This document shows positions 54,344 through 63,665 of a stretch of 64,000 nt of DNA, piece after piece. Below the pieces are notes generated by a model. That model did not search any database and was not told the origin of the DNA. It was given only the letters and a program-made list of their open reading frames with translations. How positions within the stretch are numbered: the stretch's first letter is position 1; each line of letters begins with the position of its first letter. Location of the stretch: assembly GCF_021462285.1 (NCBI RefSeq), contig NZ_CP082787.1, forward strand, positions 434,001 to 498,000, read 5' to 3'. This DNA is from Serratia entomophila. Lineage in GTDB: Bacteria > Pseudomonadota > Gammaproteobacteria > Enterobacterales > Enterobacteriaceae. The translations under genes were made by a program, and so were the position numbers.

Positions 54344-55786
54344 TTAATGGGTCGCGTTGGCGGTATTCGCCGCCGGTGCGGTGGTCGTTGGGGCCGCTTC
54401 GCTTTCCGGAATGTCTTCGAAGCCCAAAATCAGCGTGAGTACGAAAGACAGCACCACGGAAAGCGCCATCACCGCCACCACCCACACCATGCTCATCGGG
54501 TTGGCCGGGTCGAAGAACTGCACGCTGGTGAACAACCCGGGCGAGGCCATCGAATGGCTGGCCAGCCCGCCGATGCCGGCGACCGCGCCGCAGACAAAGC
54601 CGCTGATCAGGCTGGCGATCAGCGGGCGTTTCAGCCGCACCGCCACGCCGTACAGCGCCGGTTCGGAGATCCCCGCCACTATGGCGGAGGCGGCGGCGGC
54701 CAATGCGGTCTGGCGCAGCTCGCGGTTTTTGGTTTTGAACGCCACCGCCAGCGAAGAGCCGCCGAGCGACAGGTTGGCGCCAATCTCCGAAGGCATCACC
54801 ATGCCCTCTTTGCCGGTTTCGGCGATGGTCTGGATGATGGTCGGGGTGAACACCCGGTGCATGCCGGTGATCACCAGCAGCGGCCAAATCGCCCCCATAA
54901 TGGCGACGGAGAGCCAGCCCAGGTAGCCGTGCACGGTATACACCAGCGCAGAGATGCCGCTGCCGATCCAGATGCCGAGCGGGCCGATAATCAGGATGGC
55001 GATCGGCGCGGCAATCAGCACGATCAGCATCGGCTTGAGGAAGTTCTTGGTCACCGCCGGGGTGATGCGATCGACCCCGCGTTCGATGTGCGACAGGATC
55101 CAGGTCATCACCAGCGCCGGGATCACCGTGTAGGTGTATTTCACCGCCGTCACCGGGATGAAGGCGAACTCCACCGCCTGGCCCTGCGCCGCCTTGGCCA
55201 TCAGATCGATAAAGTTAGGGTGCACCAGCACCCCGGCGATGGCGATCGCCAACGACATGTTGGTTTTGAACTTCAGCGCCGCAGAGGCGGCGACCATCAC
55301 CGGCAGGAAGAAGAACGCGCCGTCGCCGATCACGTTCAGGATGATCAGGGTCGAGGAGCCTTTTTCGAAGACCCCGGCCATGTCCAGGATCATCGCCAGC
55401 AGCTTCACCATAGAGCCGCCGATGATGGCGGGGATGAGCGGCGACATGGTGCCCACCAGCGCGTCGAGAATGCCGGCGCCGATGCCTTTCAGGGTGAGCT
55501 GGCGTTTTACCGGGGCGGCGGGGGCCGCCGCACCCGGCATGCCGAGCGCCTGCACCGCCTGGTAAGCCTTGGAAACCTCGTTGCCGATGATCACCTGGCA
55601 CTGCTCGCCGCTGTGCACCACGCCCAGCACGCCGTCGATGGCTTTCAGCGCGGGGGCGTCTACCAGCGCCTGGTCTTTAACAACGAATCTCAGGCGGGTC
55701 ATGCAGTGCGTTACGGCGTCGATATTGCCGAGGCCGCCCAGCGCATGCACGATGCGGCGCGAGATCTCTGCGTAGTTTTTCGGCAT
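54344..55786 (-). CDS. ascF: AscF, PTS beta-glucoside EIIBC
   Basis: 480 residues (E. coli 485). The IIB domain has the phosphocysteine in THCMTRLRFV; the IIC membrane domain contains GMHRVFTPTIIQTIAETGKEGMVMPSEIGANLSLGGSS and ISEPALYGVAVRLKRP, both close to E. coli AscF. It imports and phosphorylates arbutin/salicin/cellobiose. The gene is divergent from ascG with two AscG-type operators in between. Confidence 0.93.
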   Translation of the reverse strand: MPKNYAEISRRIVHALGGLGNIDAVTHCMTRLRFVVKDQALVDAPALKAIDGVLGVVHSGEQCQVIIGNEVSKAYQAVQALGMPGAAAPAAPVKRQLTLKGIGAGILDALVGTMSPLIPAIIGGSMVKLLAMILDMAGVFEKGSSTLIILNVIGDGAFFFLPVMVAASAALKFKTNMSLAIAIAGVLVHPNFIDLMAKAAQGQAVEFAFIPVTAVKYTYTVIPALVMTWILSHIERGVDRITPAVTKNFLKPMLIVLIAAPIAILIIGPLGIWIGSGISALVYTVHGYLGWLSVAIMGAIWPLLVITGMHRVFTPTIIQTIAETGKEGMVMPSEIGANLSLGGSSLAVAFKTKNRELRQTALAAAASAIVAGISEPALYGVAVRLKRPLIASLISGFVCGAVAGIGGLASHSMASPGLFTSVQFFDPANPMSMVWVVAVMALSVVLSFVLTLILGFEDIPESEAAPTTTAPAANTANATH

Positions 55787-55881
55787 AAAGTTGTCGTCTC
55801 TTTTCAGGAATTCGGATTGCCTAAAGGCGAATTTTTACTGCCTGGGCGATCCGCCGTTCCATCTGAATGAAACGCCCATAA

Positions 55882-56014
55882 GAAACCGGTTTCACAAAAT
55901 CATGAATCGGTATTATTTGTCTGGCAAGAATTATGATTTTTTGGTTTTCATTTTCGTGATCTGGATCGTTGGCGGGAATAGGGTCAGGGGGAAGACGGGA
56001 GTGAAAACGTTTCA
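55882..56014. promoter_or_regulatory. Two AscG-type operators
   Basis: GAAACCGGTTTC (55882-55893) is a perfect palindrome; TGAAAACGTTTCA (56002-56014) is a near-perfect one of the same type. They lie in the ascF-ascG divergent region, 120 bp apart, which would allow looping. Confidence 0.75.
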
Positions 56015-56069
56015 AACCCGGGGCGTCTTGGGTAGACTGCGTTGAACCATGGATTTTAGCGGCGCACAG

Positions 56070-57104
56070 ATGGCAACAATACTTGAGGTGGCGAAAAAGG
56101 CCGGCGTTTCAAAGGCGACGGTGTCGCGCGTTTTGTCCGGCAGCGGCTATGTCAGCCAGGAAAAGCGTGCGCTGGTGGATCGGGCCATCGCAGAGACCGG
56201 CTACCGGCCCAACCTGCTGGCGCGCAATCTGGCGACTAAAACCACCCAGACCATCGGCCTGGTGGTCACCAACACCCTCTACAGCGGCAACTACTTCAGC
56301 GAGCTGATGGCGCAGTCGGCGCGCATCATGGAAGAAAACGGCCGCCAGCTGATCCTGGCGGACGGCAAGCACACCGCCGAAGAGGAGCGCGCCGCGATTC
56401 AATTCCTGCTGGATCTGCGCTGTGACGGCGTGATCATCTACCCGCGCTTTTTGTCGATCGCGGAAATGGACGAGATCGTTTCCCGGCACCGGCAGCCGAT
56501 ACTGGTCATCAACCGCCGCCTGCGGCTCAACGACAGCTACTGCATCTTCAGCGATCAGCACGCCGCCAGCGCGGCGGCGGTGGCGCACCTGATTGCGCGC
56601 GGCCACCGCGATATCGCCTTTATCACCGGCTCGCTGGATTCGCCCACCGGGCTGGAGCGCCTTTCCGGCTATAAATCCGCGCTGGCTCAGCAGGGCATTG
56701 CGCTCAACAACGCGTTGATTGTCGAAGGCAAGTGGAACGCGCAAAGCGGCATGGCGGCGGTCGATGCGCTGTTGGCCGGCGGCCAGGCGTTCAGCGCCAT
56801 CGTCGCCGGCAACGACGAAATGGCCATCGGCGCGATCAAGCGCCTGACCGAATGCCGGATCCCGGTGCCGTCCGCGGTGTCGGTCATCGGCTTCGACGAC
56901 ATCCCGCTGGCGCCCTATACCGTGCCCTCGCTGTCCAGCATGAAAATGCCGGTGACCGAGATGATCAAGGAAACCATCAACCGCCTGCTGTCGATGCTGG
57001 ACGGCGGCGAGCTGAGCAAGCGGCCCAGCTTCCCGGCCAGCCTGATCGAGCGCGAGTCGGTGGCGGCGGGGCCGCACTGGCTGGCGGATAAGGCGCGCGG
57101 TTAA
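56070..57104 (+). CDS. ascG: AscG, LacI-family repressor
   Basis: 344 residues (E. coli 336). The N-terminus MATILEVAKKAGVSKATVSRVLSGSGYVSQ is a LacI-type DNA-binding domain close to AscG; the effector domain carries LLARNLATKTTQTIGLVVTNTLYSGNYFSEL. I chose the ATG at 56070 to agree with the family; another in-frame ATG is seven codons upstream and neither has a strong ribosome site. It should repress ascFB and itself. The 3' end overlaps the convergent AraC-family gene by 4 bases. Confidence 0.9.
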   Translation: MATILEVAKKAGVSKATVSRVLSGSGYVSQEKRALVDRAIAETGYRPNLLARNLATKTTQTIGLVVTNTLYSGNYFSELMAQSARIMEENGRQLILADGKHTAEEERAAIQFLLDLRCDGVIIYPRFLSIAEMDEIVSRHRQPILVINRRLRLNDSYCIFSDQHAASAAAVAHLIARGHRDIAFITGSLDSPTGLERLSGYKSALAQQGIALNNALIVEGKWNAQSGMAAVDALLAGGQAFSAIVAGNDEMAIGAIKRLTECRIPVPSAVSVIGFDDIPLAPYTVPSLSSMKMPVTEMIKETINRLLSMLDGGELSKRPSFPASLIERESVAAGPHWLADKARG

Positions 57105-57868
57105 CGGCGGTTCGGCATGTAGGCGCGCGGCGAGCTGCCGGTCATATTTTTAAAGAAGGTCGAGAAGGCGCTGTCGCTGGAGAATTCAAGCTTACCGGCG
57201 ATATCGGACAGGCCGCATCCCTCCGCCAGCAGCTCGATGGCTGTGATCAAACGCCATTGCTGGCGCCACTGCTGGTAGCTCAATCCGGTCTCCTTGCGAA
57301 AGATGCGGCTGATGGTCTTCTCCGAAGCGCCGCTGTAGCGCGCCAGCTCATTGAGCGGCGGCACCTCCTTCATGCCGGCCAGCTGCCGTAGGCGGCGGTC
57401 CTTGGGCAGCGGCAGCAAGGTCGGCTCGCGCTGCGCATGCCGTATTTCGTCCAGGCATACGGCAAGAATATTGGCGCTGGGGCCGCTTTCCCACCGGGTG
57501 GCGAAGTCGGCGAGGGCGATCCGCTCCAGCACTTCCCGCAGCAAAGAAGAGGCCGAAAGCACTTCCAACTGGGGCGAAAGGCCGGGGTGGCGCCGGGTGT
57601 CGAGATAAACCGAGCGATAACCGGCCACGCCGGTAACCTGAACGCGGTGCACCACCTTGGGTGGGATCCAGGCAATGCGCGCCGGCGGCAGCAGGCAAAT
57701 GCTTTCATTGAGCGTGATGCGCATACAGCCCCGCTGGCTGAACAGCAGCTGCCCCATGTGGTGCCAGTGCGGCCCGGAATCATGCTGCGCCAGCTCGGCC
57801 GCAATGCCTAACACGCTATTGTCGATAGCATCGGGGTCAAATTCGTCCTGTGCGCTGAGCCATGCCAT
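57101..57868 (-). CDS. AraC-family regulator (NimR-like)
   Basis: 255 residues. The first 100 residues form a cupin-type sensor (HHMGQLLFSQRGCMRITL, PPARIAWIPPKVVHRVQV), and the C-terminus is an AraC-type double helix-turn-helix (ARYSGASEKTISRIFRKETGLSYQQWRQQWRL, then LEFSSDSAFSTFFKNMTGSSPRAY). The layout matches NimR (YeaM), which controls an MFS drug exporter. Here too an MFS gene is divergent, 104 bases away, so it is the likely target. Confidence 0.87.
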   Translation of the reverse strand: MAWLSAQDEFDPDAIDNSVLGIAAELAQHDSGPHWHHMGQLLFSQRGCMRITLNESICLLPPARIAWIPPKVVHRVQVTGVAGYRSVYLDTRRHPGLSPQLEVLSASSLLREVLERIALADFATRWESGPSANILAVCLDEIRHAQREPTLLPLPKDRRLRQLAGMKEVPPLNELARYSGASEKTISRIFRKETGLSYQQWRQQWRLITAIELLAEGCGLSDIAGKLEFSSDSAFSTFFKNMTGSSPRAYMPNRR

Positions 57869-57972
57869 AAGTTTGTCCGATTTTATAAGTTTTTTGTCTT
57901 TTATATTGTAATGGCCGGGGCGGGGAAGGTGCTACTTTGTGGCCTGCTTTCTTTGTGGATACGGGATGTACC

Positions 57973-59178
57973 ATGCAACGCAGACTGACCCTTACCCTGG
58001 CGACACTGATGATGATGTTTCCCCAGATTGTGGAAACAATCTATAGCCCGGCACTCACGCACATTGCCGAAGGTTTTCACGTCAGCGCGGAGGCCGCGGC
58101 GCAAACCTTGTCCTGTTACTTTTTCGCTTTTGCTTTCGGGGTGGTCATCTGGGGCCGGTTGTGTGACGTGATCGGCCGGCGCCCCACCATTTTGGCCGGT
58201 CTGGCGCTGTATCTTTTGGCGTCGATCATCGCCCTCTTCAGCAGCGGCTTTACCCTGCTGTTGGCGGCCAGAGTGCTGGCGGCGTTTGGCGCGGCGGTGG
58301 GCTCGGTAGGCACCCAGACCGCCATTCGCGATCGGTTCGACGGCTATGCGCTGGCGCGGGTGTTTTCCGTGATGGGGATTGCGATGGCGGTCAGCCCCGC
58401 GGTGGGGGTGCTGAGCGGCGCCCTGTTGACCCATTACTGGGGCTATCAGGGGGTGTTCGCCGGGCTGGCGGCGTTGGCCGCCTTGCTGCTGGCCTATGCC
58501 GCATGGCAACTGCCGGAAACGCGCCCGGCGCAGGGGAGGAAAAGCGCTTTCTTCGGCACGTTTGGCAGAATGGCGAAAGACGGCGATATCTGGCGCAGCG
58601 CATGGCTGGTGGCCCTGTTCAACGTCTGCATGTTCAGCTATTACCAGCTGGCGCCGTTTCGGTTTGAAGCGCTGGGCGTTCCGCCGCAGTGGTTTGGCTA
58701 TAGCGGGTTGGTACTGGCCGCCGGCGTCGGGATCGGCGCGGCAATCAACAAATTTCTCATCGCCAGGCAGTGGCTGTTTACGCCGCTGCTGATGCTGGCC
58801 TGCGTATTGGCGCTGCTCGGCGGGGGCCTGGTGTTCCTGTTGGAGGATGAGCTGTGGTTCGTGCTGCCGATGATGCTGGTGGTGATGGCCTACGGCATCG
58901 CGATCCCCAATATTCTGGCGCGGGCGCTGCGGAATTATAAGGATTGCATGGGCACCGCGGGCGCAATCCTTGGCCTGATGTATTACCTGATGCTGGCGGC
59001 GGGGCTGGTGCTGGCCGGGGTGACGCAGCGGCCGGGCATCGTGCTGATGGCGAGCAGCGCCTGCGCACTGCTGCTGGCGTGGACCCTGGTACGCGGCGAA
59101 AACCGTGCCGCATGTGCACTCAACCCAAGCCGCCAATCCGCTCCCGGATCTCCTCCTCCGGCAAGTCCACGCCGATAA
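57973..59178 (+). CDS. MFS transporter (Bcr/CflA-like drug exporter)
   Basis: 401 residues with about 12 hydrophobic segments. Motif A reads GRLCDVIGRRPTILAG (after helix 2) and the motif-C-like antiporter segment is in GIAMAVSPAVGVLSGALL. It starts MQRRLTLTLATLMMMFPQIVETIYSPAL with GGGATG upstream. It is divergent from the AraC-family regulator. The last 20 or so residues are not hydrophobic and lie over the 3' end of yjiA on the other strand, so the natural C-terminus is read in antisense to that gene. Confidence 0.85.
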   Translation: MQRRLTLTLATLMMMFPQIVETIYSPALTHIAEGFHVSAEAAAQTLSCYFFAFAFGVVIWGRLCDVIGRRPTILAGLALYLLASIIALFSSGFTLLLAARVLAAFGAAVGSVGTQTAIRDRFDGYALARVFSVMGIAMAVSPAVGVLSGALLTHYWGYQGVFAGLAALAALLLAYAAWQLPETRPAQGRKSAFFGTFGRMAKDGDIWRSAWLVALFNVCMFSYYQLAPFRFEALGVPPQWFGYSGLVLAAGVGIGAAINKFLIARQWLFTPLLMLACVLALLGGGLVFLLEDELWFVLPMMLVVMAYGIAIPNILARALRNYKDCMGTAGAILGLMYYLMLAAGLVLAGVTQRPGIVLMASSACALLLAWTLVRGENRAACALNPSRQSAPGSPPPASPRR

Positions 59179-60082
59179 ACACCAGCGTACTGCGGCGCTC
59201 CTCATCCGGCAGCCACTCGCGGTCCCAGTCGGCGTTATACAGCCGCTGCACGCCCTGGAACAGCAGGCGACGCGGCTCGTCTTCGATAGACAGAATGCCC
59301 TTATAGCGCAGCAGGTTGTCGGCGTATTCCAGCAGCAGGCCTTCCATCACCTCGGAAATTTGCATCAGCTCCAGCGGGCGGTCGTGGTACACCACGATCG
59401 AGCGGATGTTGTTCTGCGGCTGCGGAATGCGGCGGAACAGCCGGGCGGGTGGCGCCAGGTTCAGCCGGTCGTTGAGCGTAAAGCCTTCGATGTCGAACAG
59501 CAGGCCCAGCTCGATATCGCCGTGTGTCACCTTGTGCACCGGCGCGCGGGCGTTCATCAGCTGCAGGCGCTGGATCAGCGCTTCGCAGTCCGGCGCCACG
59601 TCGGTTTTGCTCAGCAGAATGCGGTCGGCGTAGCCCACCTGCGCCTGCGCGATGCTGAACTGGTTCAACTGCTGCTCGGCGTGTGCCGCGTCTACCAGGG
59701 TGATGATGCCGTCCAGCAGGAAGCGTTCGCAGAGGATCGGGTGCGAGAAAAAGGTCTGGGCGATCGGGCCGGGATCGGCCATGCCGGTGCATTCGATGAT
59801 CAGCCGATCGAAGGCCAACTGGCCGCTGTCTGCGCCGTCCAGCAGATCCAGCAGCGCGTCCGCCAGCTCGTTGGATTTGCTGCAGCAGATGCAGCCGTTG
59901 CTCAGGGTGGTGATGCGGCTGGCGCGGTCGCCGATCAGCGCGTTGTCGATCGGCACTTCGCCGAACTCGTTCTCGATGACCGCAATCCGGTAGCCGTGGT
60001 CGGCGTTCAGGATATGGCGCAGCAGGGTGGTTTTGCCTGCGCCCAAAAAGCCGGTCAGGATGGTGACTGCGATGGGTTTCAT
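59120..60082 (-). CDS. yjiA: YjiA, COG0523-family GTPase
   Basis: 320 residues (E. coli 318). A metal-binding G3E GTPase: Walker A GFLGAGKTT at residues 11-19, the CxCC metal motif GCICC, and ECTGMADP as Walker B region. Members help insert or handle zinc, cobalt or other metals; the target of YjiA is unclear. It lies downstream of yjiX and btsT, all leftward. Its 3' end overlaps the convergent MFS gene by 59 bases. Confidence 0.92.
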   Translation of the reverse strand: MKPIAVTILTGFLGAGKTTLLRHILNADHGYRIAVIENEFGEVPIDNALIGDRASRITTLSNGCICCSKSNELADALLDLLDGADSGQLAFDRLIIECTGMADPGPIAQTFFSHPILCERFLLDGIITLVDAAHAEQQLNQFSIAQAQVGYADRILLSKTDVAPDCEALIQRLQLMNARAPVHKVTHGDIELGLLFDIEGFTLNDRLNLAPPARLFRRIPQPQNNIRSIVVYHDRPLELMQISEVMEGLLLEYADNLLRYKGILSIEDEPRRLLFQGVQRLYNADWDREWLPDEERRSTLVFIGVDLPEEEIRERIGGLG

Positions 60083-60105
60083 TACGGGTCCTTATTCACT
60101 GCAAA

Positions 60106-60309
60106 TCAACAGCAGCGCATGCCGCCTTTGCCGTCGCCGCCGTAGCGCGCCTGCTGGCGTTCGCGGAAAAATTCTTTATAGGTCATCACCGGCTTGTCCG
60201 GGTGGTTGTCTTTCATGTGCTGGACGTAGGTATCGTAGTCGGGCACGCCCACCAACATGCGCGCCGCCTGCCCGAGATACTTACCCGCCTGGCCGAGATT
60301 TCCGAACAT
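60106..60309 (-). CDS. yjiX: YjiX, small YbdD-family protein
   Basis: 67 residues (usual family length 65-67). The central [35 protein letters not shown] is the family signature; the end GGMRCC has paired cysteines. YbdD/YjiX genes always follow CstA/BtsT pyruvate or peptide transporters and influence them in an unknown way. It sits between btsT and yjiA. Confidence 0.93.
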   Translation of the reverse strand: MFGNLGQAGKYLGQAARMLVGVPDYDTYVQHMKDNHPDKPVMTYKEFFRERQQARYGGDGKGGMRCC

Positions 60310-60359
60310 AGCCTGTCCTTATTGATTGAAGAGAATACCCTGCGTAATAGATCTCATTA

Positions 60360-60482
60360 TACCCAATAGATTTCAAGTTGCAGGTAGGCGGCAACTGAAC
60401 GAGTCCCCAGGAGCTTGGTCCACCAAGTGACTGGGGTGAGCGAAGGCAGCCAACACCCCTGCGACTTGAAAGATGAAGGGTA
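60360..60482. repeat. ERIC element, full length, between btsT and yjiX
   Basis: About 123 bp from TACCC to GGGTA, containing CCAAGTGACTGGGGTGAGCG, an almost exact ERIC2 core. It lies inside the btsT-yjiX-yjiA unit and is oriented opposite to the copies at 25077 and 54209. Confidence 0.92.
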
Positions 60483-60508
60483 TATGCAGGGTATCCGTTA
60501 AATCACCA

Positions 60509-62689
60509 TCAGTGCTGCGGCGAAACTTTGACGTCCCCCTCGGTTACGCCGTTGGAGGGCGTTTCTTTGGGCACCGGCACGTATGGCGTTTCCTGGTCGG
60601 TGCGTTTCGGGTTCTTGTGCGCCGCCATGGCGGTTTTCACCCCGAAGAAGATGATGCTGTACACCACCAGCAGGAACAGAATGCTCAGCCCGGCGTTGGT
60701 GTAGTTGTTCACCACGATGTGGTTCATGTTGGCTATCTGCTGCGCGCTCAGCTCGGCGCCGCCCTCGGCGATTTTGCGCTTATACTCGCCGGCCAGGAAG
60801 AAGAAGCCTTCCAGCTGCGGGTTGTCGCTGAACAGCTTCAGGCCCAGCGCGTAGGTGGTGCAGATAAGCAGCCACACCGCCGGCACCAGGGTCACCCAAA
60901 CGTATTGGGTGCGCTTCATCTTAATCAGCACCACGGTGCCCAATACCAGCGCCACGGCGGCCAGCATCTGGTTGGAAATGCCGAACAGCGGCCACAGGCT
61001 CTTCACGCCGCCGAGCGGATCCACCACCCCTTGATACAGCAGGTAGCCCCACAGCCCCACGCAGCCGGCGGTGCCGACGATGCCGGCCACCAGCGAGTCG
61101 GTTTTCTTCAGGAAGGGCACGAAGTTGCCCAGCAGATCCTGCAGCATAAAGCGGCCGGAGCGGGTGCCGGCGTCCAGGGCGGTCAGGATGAACAGCGCCT
61201 CGAACAGAATGCCGAAGTGGTACCAGAAGCCCATGTTGGCGCCGGGGATTATCTGGTGGAACACGTGGGCGATGCCCACCGCCAGCGTTGGCGCGCCGCC
61301 GGCGCGGTTCAGCACCGAAGGTTCGCCGATGTCGGTGGCGGTTTGCAGGATCTGTTCCGGGCTGATGACGAAGCCCCAGGAGCTGACGGTCGCCGCCGCG
61401 TGCGCGGTCACGTCCTTCAGCGAGGCCATGATCATCGGCGCGTCTTCGGTGCCCAGCCGGTGCAGGTCCGGCATGGTGATGCCCAGCGCCGCCGGCGGGG
61501 TGTTCATGGCGAAGTACAGGCCCGGCTCGATGATCGAGGCCGCCACCAGCGCCATGATGGCGACGAAGGATTCCATCAGCATCGCGCCGTAGCCGATAAA
61601 GCGCGCGTCGGTTTCATTGGCCAGCAGCTTCGGCGTGGTGCCGGAAGCGATTAATGCATGGAAGCCGGAGACCGCGCCGCAGGCGATGGTGATAAACAGG
61701 AACGGGAACACCGTGCCTTTCCACACCGGGCCGGTGCCGTCGACGAACTGCGTCACCGCCGGCATTTTCAGCTCTGGGTTGAGGATAACGATGCCGATCG
61801 CCAGCCCGACGATCACGCCGATTTTCAGGAAGGTCGCCAGATAGTCGCGCGGCGCCAGGATCAACCATACCGGCAGCAGGGCGGAGACGAACGCGTAGCC
61901 GATCAGCGTGAAGGTAATGGTGGTGTCTTTAAAGGTCAGCGCCGGGCCCCAGAACGGGTCGTGGGCGATCACGCCGCCGAACCAGATGGAAGCCACCAGC
62001 AGCACGATGCCGATAACCGACACTTCGCCCACCCGGCCGGGGCGCAGGTAGCGCATGTAGATGCCCATAAACAGCGCGATCGGCACGGTGGAGCAAACGG
62101 TGAACACGCCCCACGGGCTTTCCGCCAGCGCTTTCACCACGATAAGGGCCAGCACCGCCAGGATGATGATCATGATCAGGAAGCAGCCGAACAGCGCGAT
62201 GGTGCCCGGTATCGGCCCCATTTCCTTTTTGATGATCTCGCCGAGCGAGGCGCCGTTGCGGCGCGAGGAGATGAACAGCACCATAAAGTCCTGCACCGCC
62301 CCCGCCAGCACCACGCCGCCCAGCAGCCACAGCGTGCCGGGCAGGTAGCCGACCTGTGCGGCCAGCACCGGGCCCACCAGCGGCCCGGCGCCGGCGATGG
62401 CGGCGAAGTGGTGGCCGAACAGCACGTTCTTGTTGGTCGGCACGTAGTTCAGGCCGTCGTTGTTGACCACCGCCGGGGTGGCGCGGCCGGCGTCCAGCCT
62501 CATCACCTTGCTGGCGATGTACAGGCTGTAGTAACGGTAGGCCACCAGATACACCGCCACCGAAGCGACGACGATCCACAGTGCGCTGATGCTTTCACCG
62601 CGGCGCAGCGCCACCACGCCCAGGCAGGCGGCGCCGAGTATCCCCAGCAGCATCCAGGGCAGGTGCTTTAAAATCCCCTCTCGTTTCAT
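60509..62689 (-). CDS. btsT: BtsT, pyruvate/H+ symporter (CstA family)
   Basis: 726 residues (E. coli 716). An inner-membrane carrier with about 17 hydrophobic segments that imports pyruvate. The CstA-family stretches FGHHFAAIAGAGPLVGP, RRNGASLGE and ACGAVSGFHALIASGTTPKLLANE are nearly identical to E. coli BtsT (YjiY). I chose the ATG at 62689 (MKREGILKHLPWMLLG) with AGGATA upstream. In E. coli the gene is activated by the BtsS/BtsR system; the regulator genes are not in this window. Confidence 0.95.
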   Translation of the reverse strand: MKREGILKHLPWMLLGILGAACLGVVALRRGESISALWIVVASVAVYLVAYRYYSLYIASKVMRLDAGRATPAVVNNDGLNYVPTNKNVLFGHHFAAIAGAGPLVGPVLAAQVGYLPGTLWLLGGVVLAGAVQDFMVLFISSRRNGASLGEIIKKEMGPIPGTIALFGCFLIMIIILAVLALIVVKALAESPWGVFTVCSTVPIALFMGIYMRYLRPGRVGEVSVIGIVLLVASIWFGGVIAHDPFWGPALTFKDTTITFTLIGYAFVSALLPVWLILAPRDYLATFLKIGVIVGLAIGIVILNPELKMPAVTQFVDGTGPVWKGTVFPFLFITIACGAVSGFHALIASGTTPKLLANETDARFIGYGAMLMESFVAIMALVAASIIEPGLYFAMNTPPAALGITMPDLHRLGTEDAPMIMASLKDVTAHAAATVSSWGFVISPEQILQTATDIGEPSVLNRAGGAPTLAVGIAHVFHQIIPGANMGFWYHFGILFEALFILTALDAGTRSGRFMLQDLLGNFVPFLKKTDSLVAGIVGTAGCVGLWGYLLYQGVVDPLGGVKSLWPLFGISNQMLAAVALVLGTVVLIKMKRTQYVWVTLVPAVWLLICTTYALGLKLFSDNPQLEGFFFLAGEYKRKIAEGGAELSAQQIANMNHIVVNNYTNAGLSILFLLVVYSIIFFGVKTAMAAHKNPKRTDQETPYVPVPKETPSNGVTEGDVKVSPQH

Positions 62690-63024
62690 TGAGGTATCCT
62701 TAATTCCAGTCTGCAAAAAATGAATGAGTTCATCCGCTTATAAGATGTTTCAGGATTTGGTGCGGATGTCGGTCGCGGGTTTGGTTCAGCGACAGCTCAT
62801 CATCGCCGGCGGCGTGCAGGGAAGACATGCGAATTTCAGTCAGCGGTTCAATCCGCCGGGTGAACGGTTGCAAATGCGCGGTGAGCGGTTTGCTGAAGAT
62901 TGCGTCATTAACTACCCTGGCGCCAGGCACGCCAGTTGGGTATGCGAAAAGCAACGCATGCGGCTCCACGAATCAACTATGGGCACCCTGCTATGCATTC
63001 ATTTCAGGGCGGAATGGAGGTGAG
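62690..63024 (-). promoter_or_regulatory. btsT upstream region
   Basis: About 335 bases. On the leftward strand CTTATAAG (62744-62737) may be a -10 element. Three ACC triplets at 62785-62783, 62773-62771 and 62761-62759 recur every 12 bp, a phasing seen at LytTR-type (BtsR-like) sites, but flanking bases fit the known E. coli half-sites poorly. No gene is recognised in this stretch. Confidence 0.4.
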
Positions 63025-63204
63025 ATGAAGTACGTCTTGATGTCTGTGCCGGAAAGCGGCCTGCTGTTGCCGACCCTGTGCCTCAAGCTGCCGACGGACA
63101 CTTTCGCCGCGCTCAAGGCAAATCTGCAGAACCAGCTGGATAGCCCGGCGGTGGTGGAGGCTGCAGAGCAACATCTTAAGATCTATCCAATCAGCATGGT
63201 ATGA
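63025..63204 (+). CDS. Small orphan protein
   Basis: 59 residues, MKYVLMSVPESGLLLPTLCL at the start and ending HLKIYPISMV. GGAGGTGAG lies directly before the ATG, an excellent ribosome site, which supports expression. There is no signal peptide or recognised domain; the middle (TFAALKANLQNQLDSPAVVEAAEQHL) should be helical. It stands alone and divergent from btsT. I do not recognise it. Confidence 0.6.
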   Translation: MKYVLMSVPESGLLLPTLCLKLPTDTFAALKANLQNQLDSPAVVEAAEQHLKIYPISMV

Positions 63205-63306
63205 GTGTCCCTTTATCACGTTAAAAATCAATATAATCGAACGTAGATAATGGGGTGGATTAAAAAGACAATGAATATCAAAGTGTTGGGAGAGAACGCC
63301 ACAAGG

Positions 63307-63344
63307 AACAACGTCCAACAAACCCTCGTTTGCTGGACGTTGTT
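63307..63344. terminator. Strong hairpin after the immunity-like gene
   Basis: AACAACGTCCA (63307-63317) pairs with TGGACGTTGTT (63334-63344), and an inner CAAA/TTTG extends the stem. It lies between the small orphan gene and the end of the immunity-like gene and could end either transcript, though T-runs are short. Confidence 0.6.
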
Positions 63345-63373
63345 TAAAACGCACTTATCGGAAAGTGCCGCGG

Positions 63374-63649
63374 TTATTCGATACCGTATTTTTTCTCGGT
63401 TACGAATGCGGGGGCTTTCCAGTTCGGGCCTTTTTTATAACCACCTTTTCCATTAGATGAAATATAGCCTTTTTCGCGCATATTTTTCACTAAAGAAATA
63501 AGTTCAATATTTGATATGCGACTATTTCCATGCGTGGTGCAGTAACCATCTAATTGAGGGTGTGATACCCCATCATCTCTTCGCCCAGATAGGAATAAAA
63601 CTATCTCCTGGATTTGTTCATTTTCAAACATCGATTTGAAATCAATCAT
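63374..63649 (-). CDS. Putative immunity protein
   Basis: 91 residues starting MIDFKSMFENEQIQEIVLFL. AGAGGAAG lies just before this ATG, so I prefer it over upstream in-frame codons. The protein has a helical N-terminus and a region (SNIELISLVKNMREKGYISSNGKGGYKKGP) that could be a winged-helix-like fold. It begins 16 bases after the stop of a toxin-like gene and is AT-rich, the standard placement and composition of immunity genes of polymorphic toxins. The family is not recognised. Confidence 0.6.
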   Translation of the reverse strand: MIDFKSMFENEQIQEIVLFLSGRRDDGVSHPQLDGYCTTHGNSRISNIELISLVKNMREKGYISSNGKGGYKKGPNWKAPAFVTEKKYGIE

Positions 63650-63665
63650 AATTCTTCCTCTAAAT

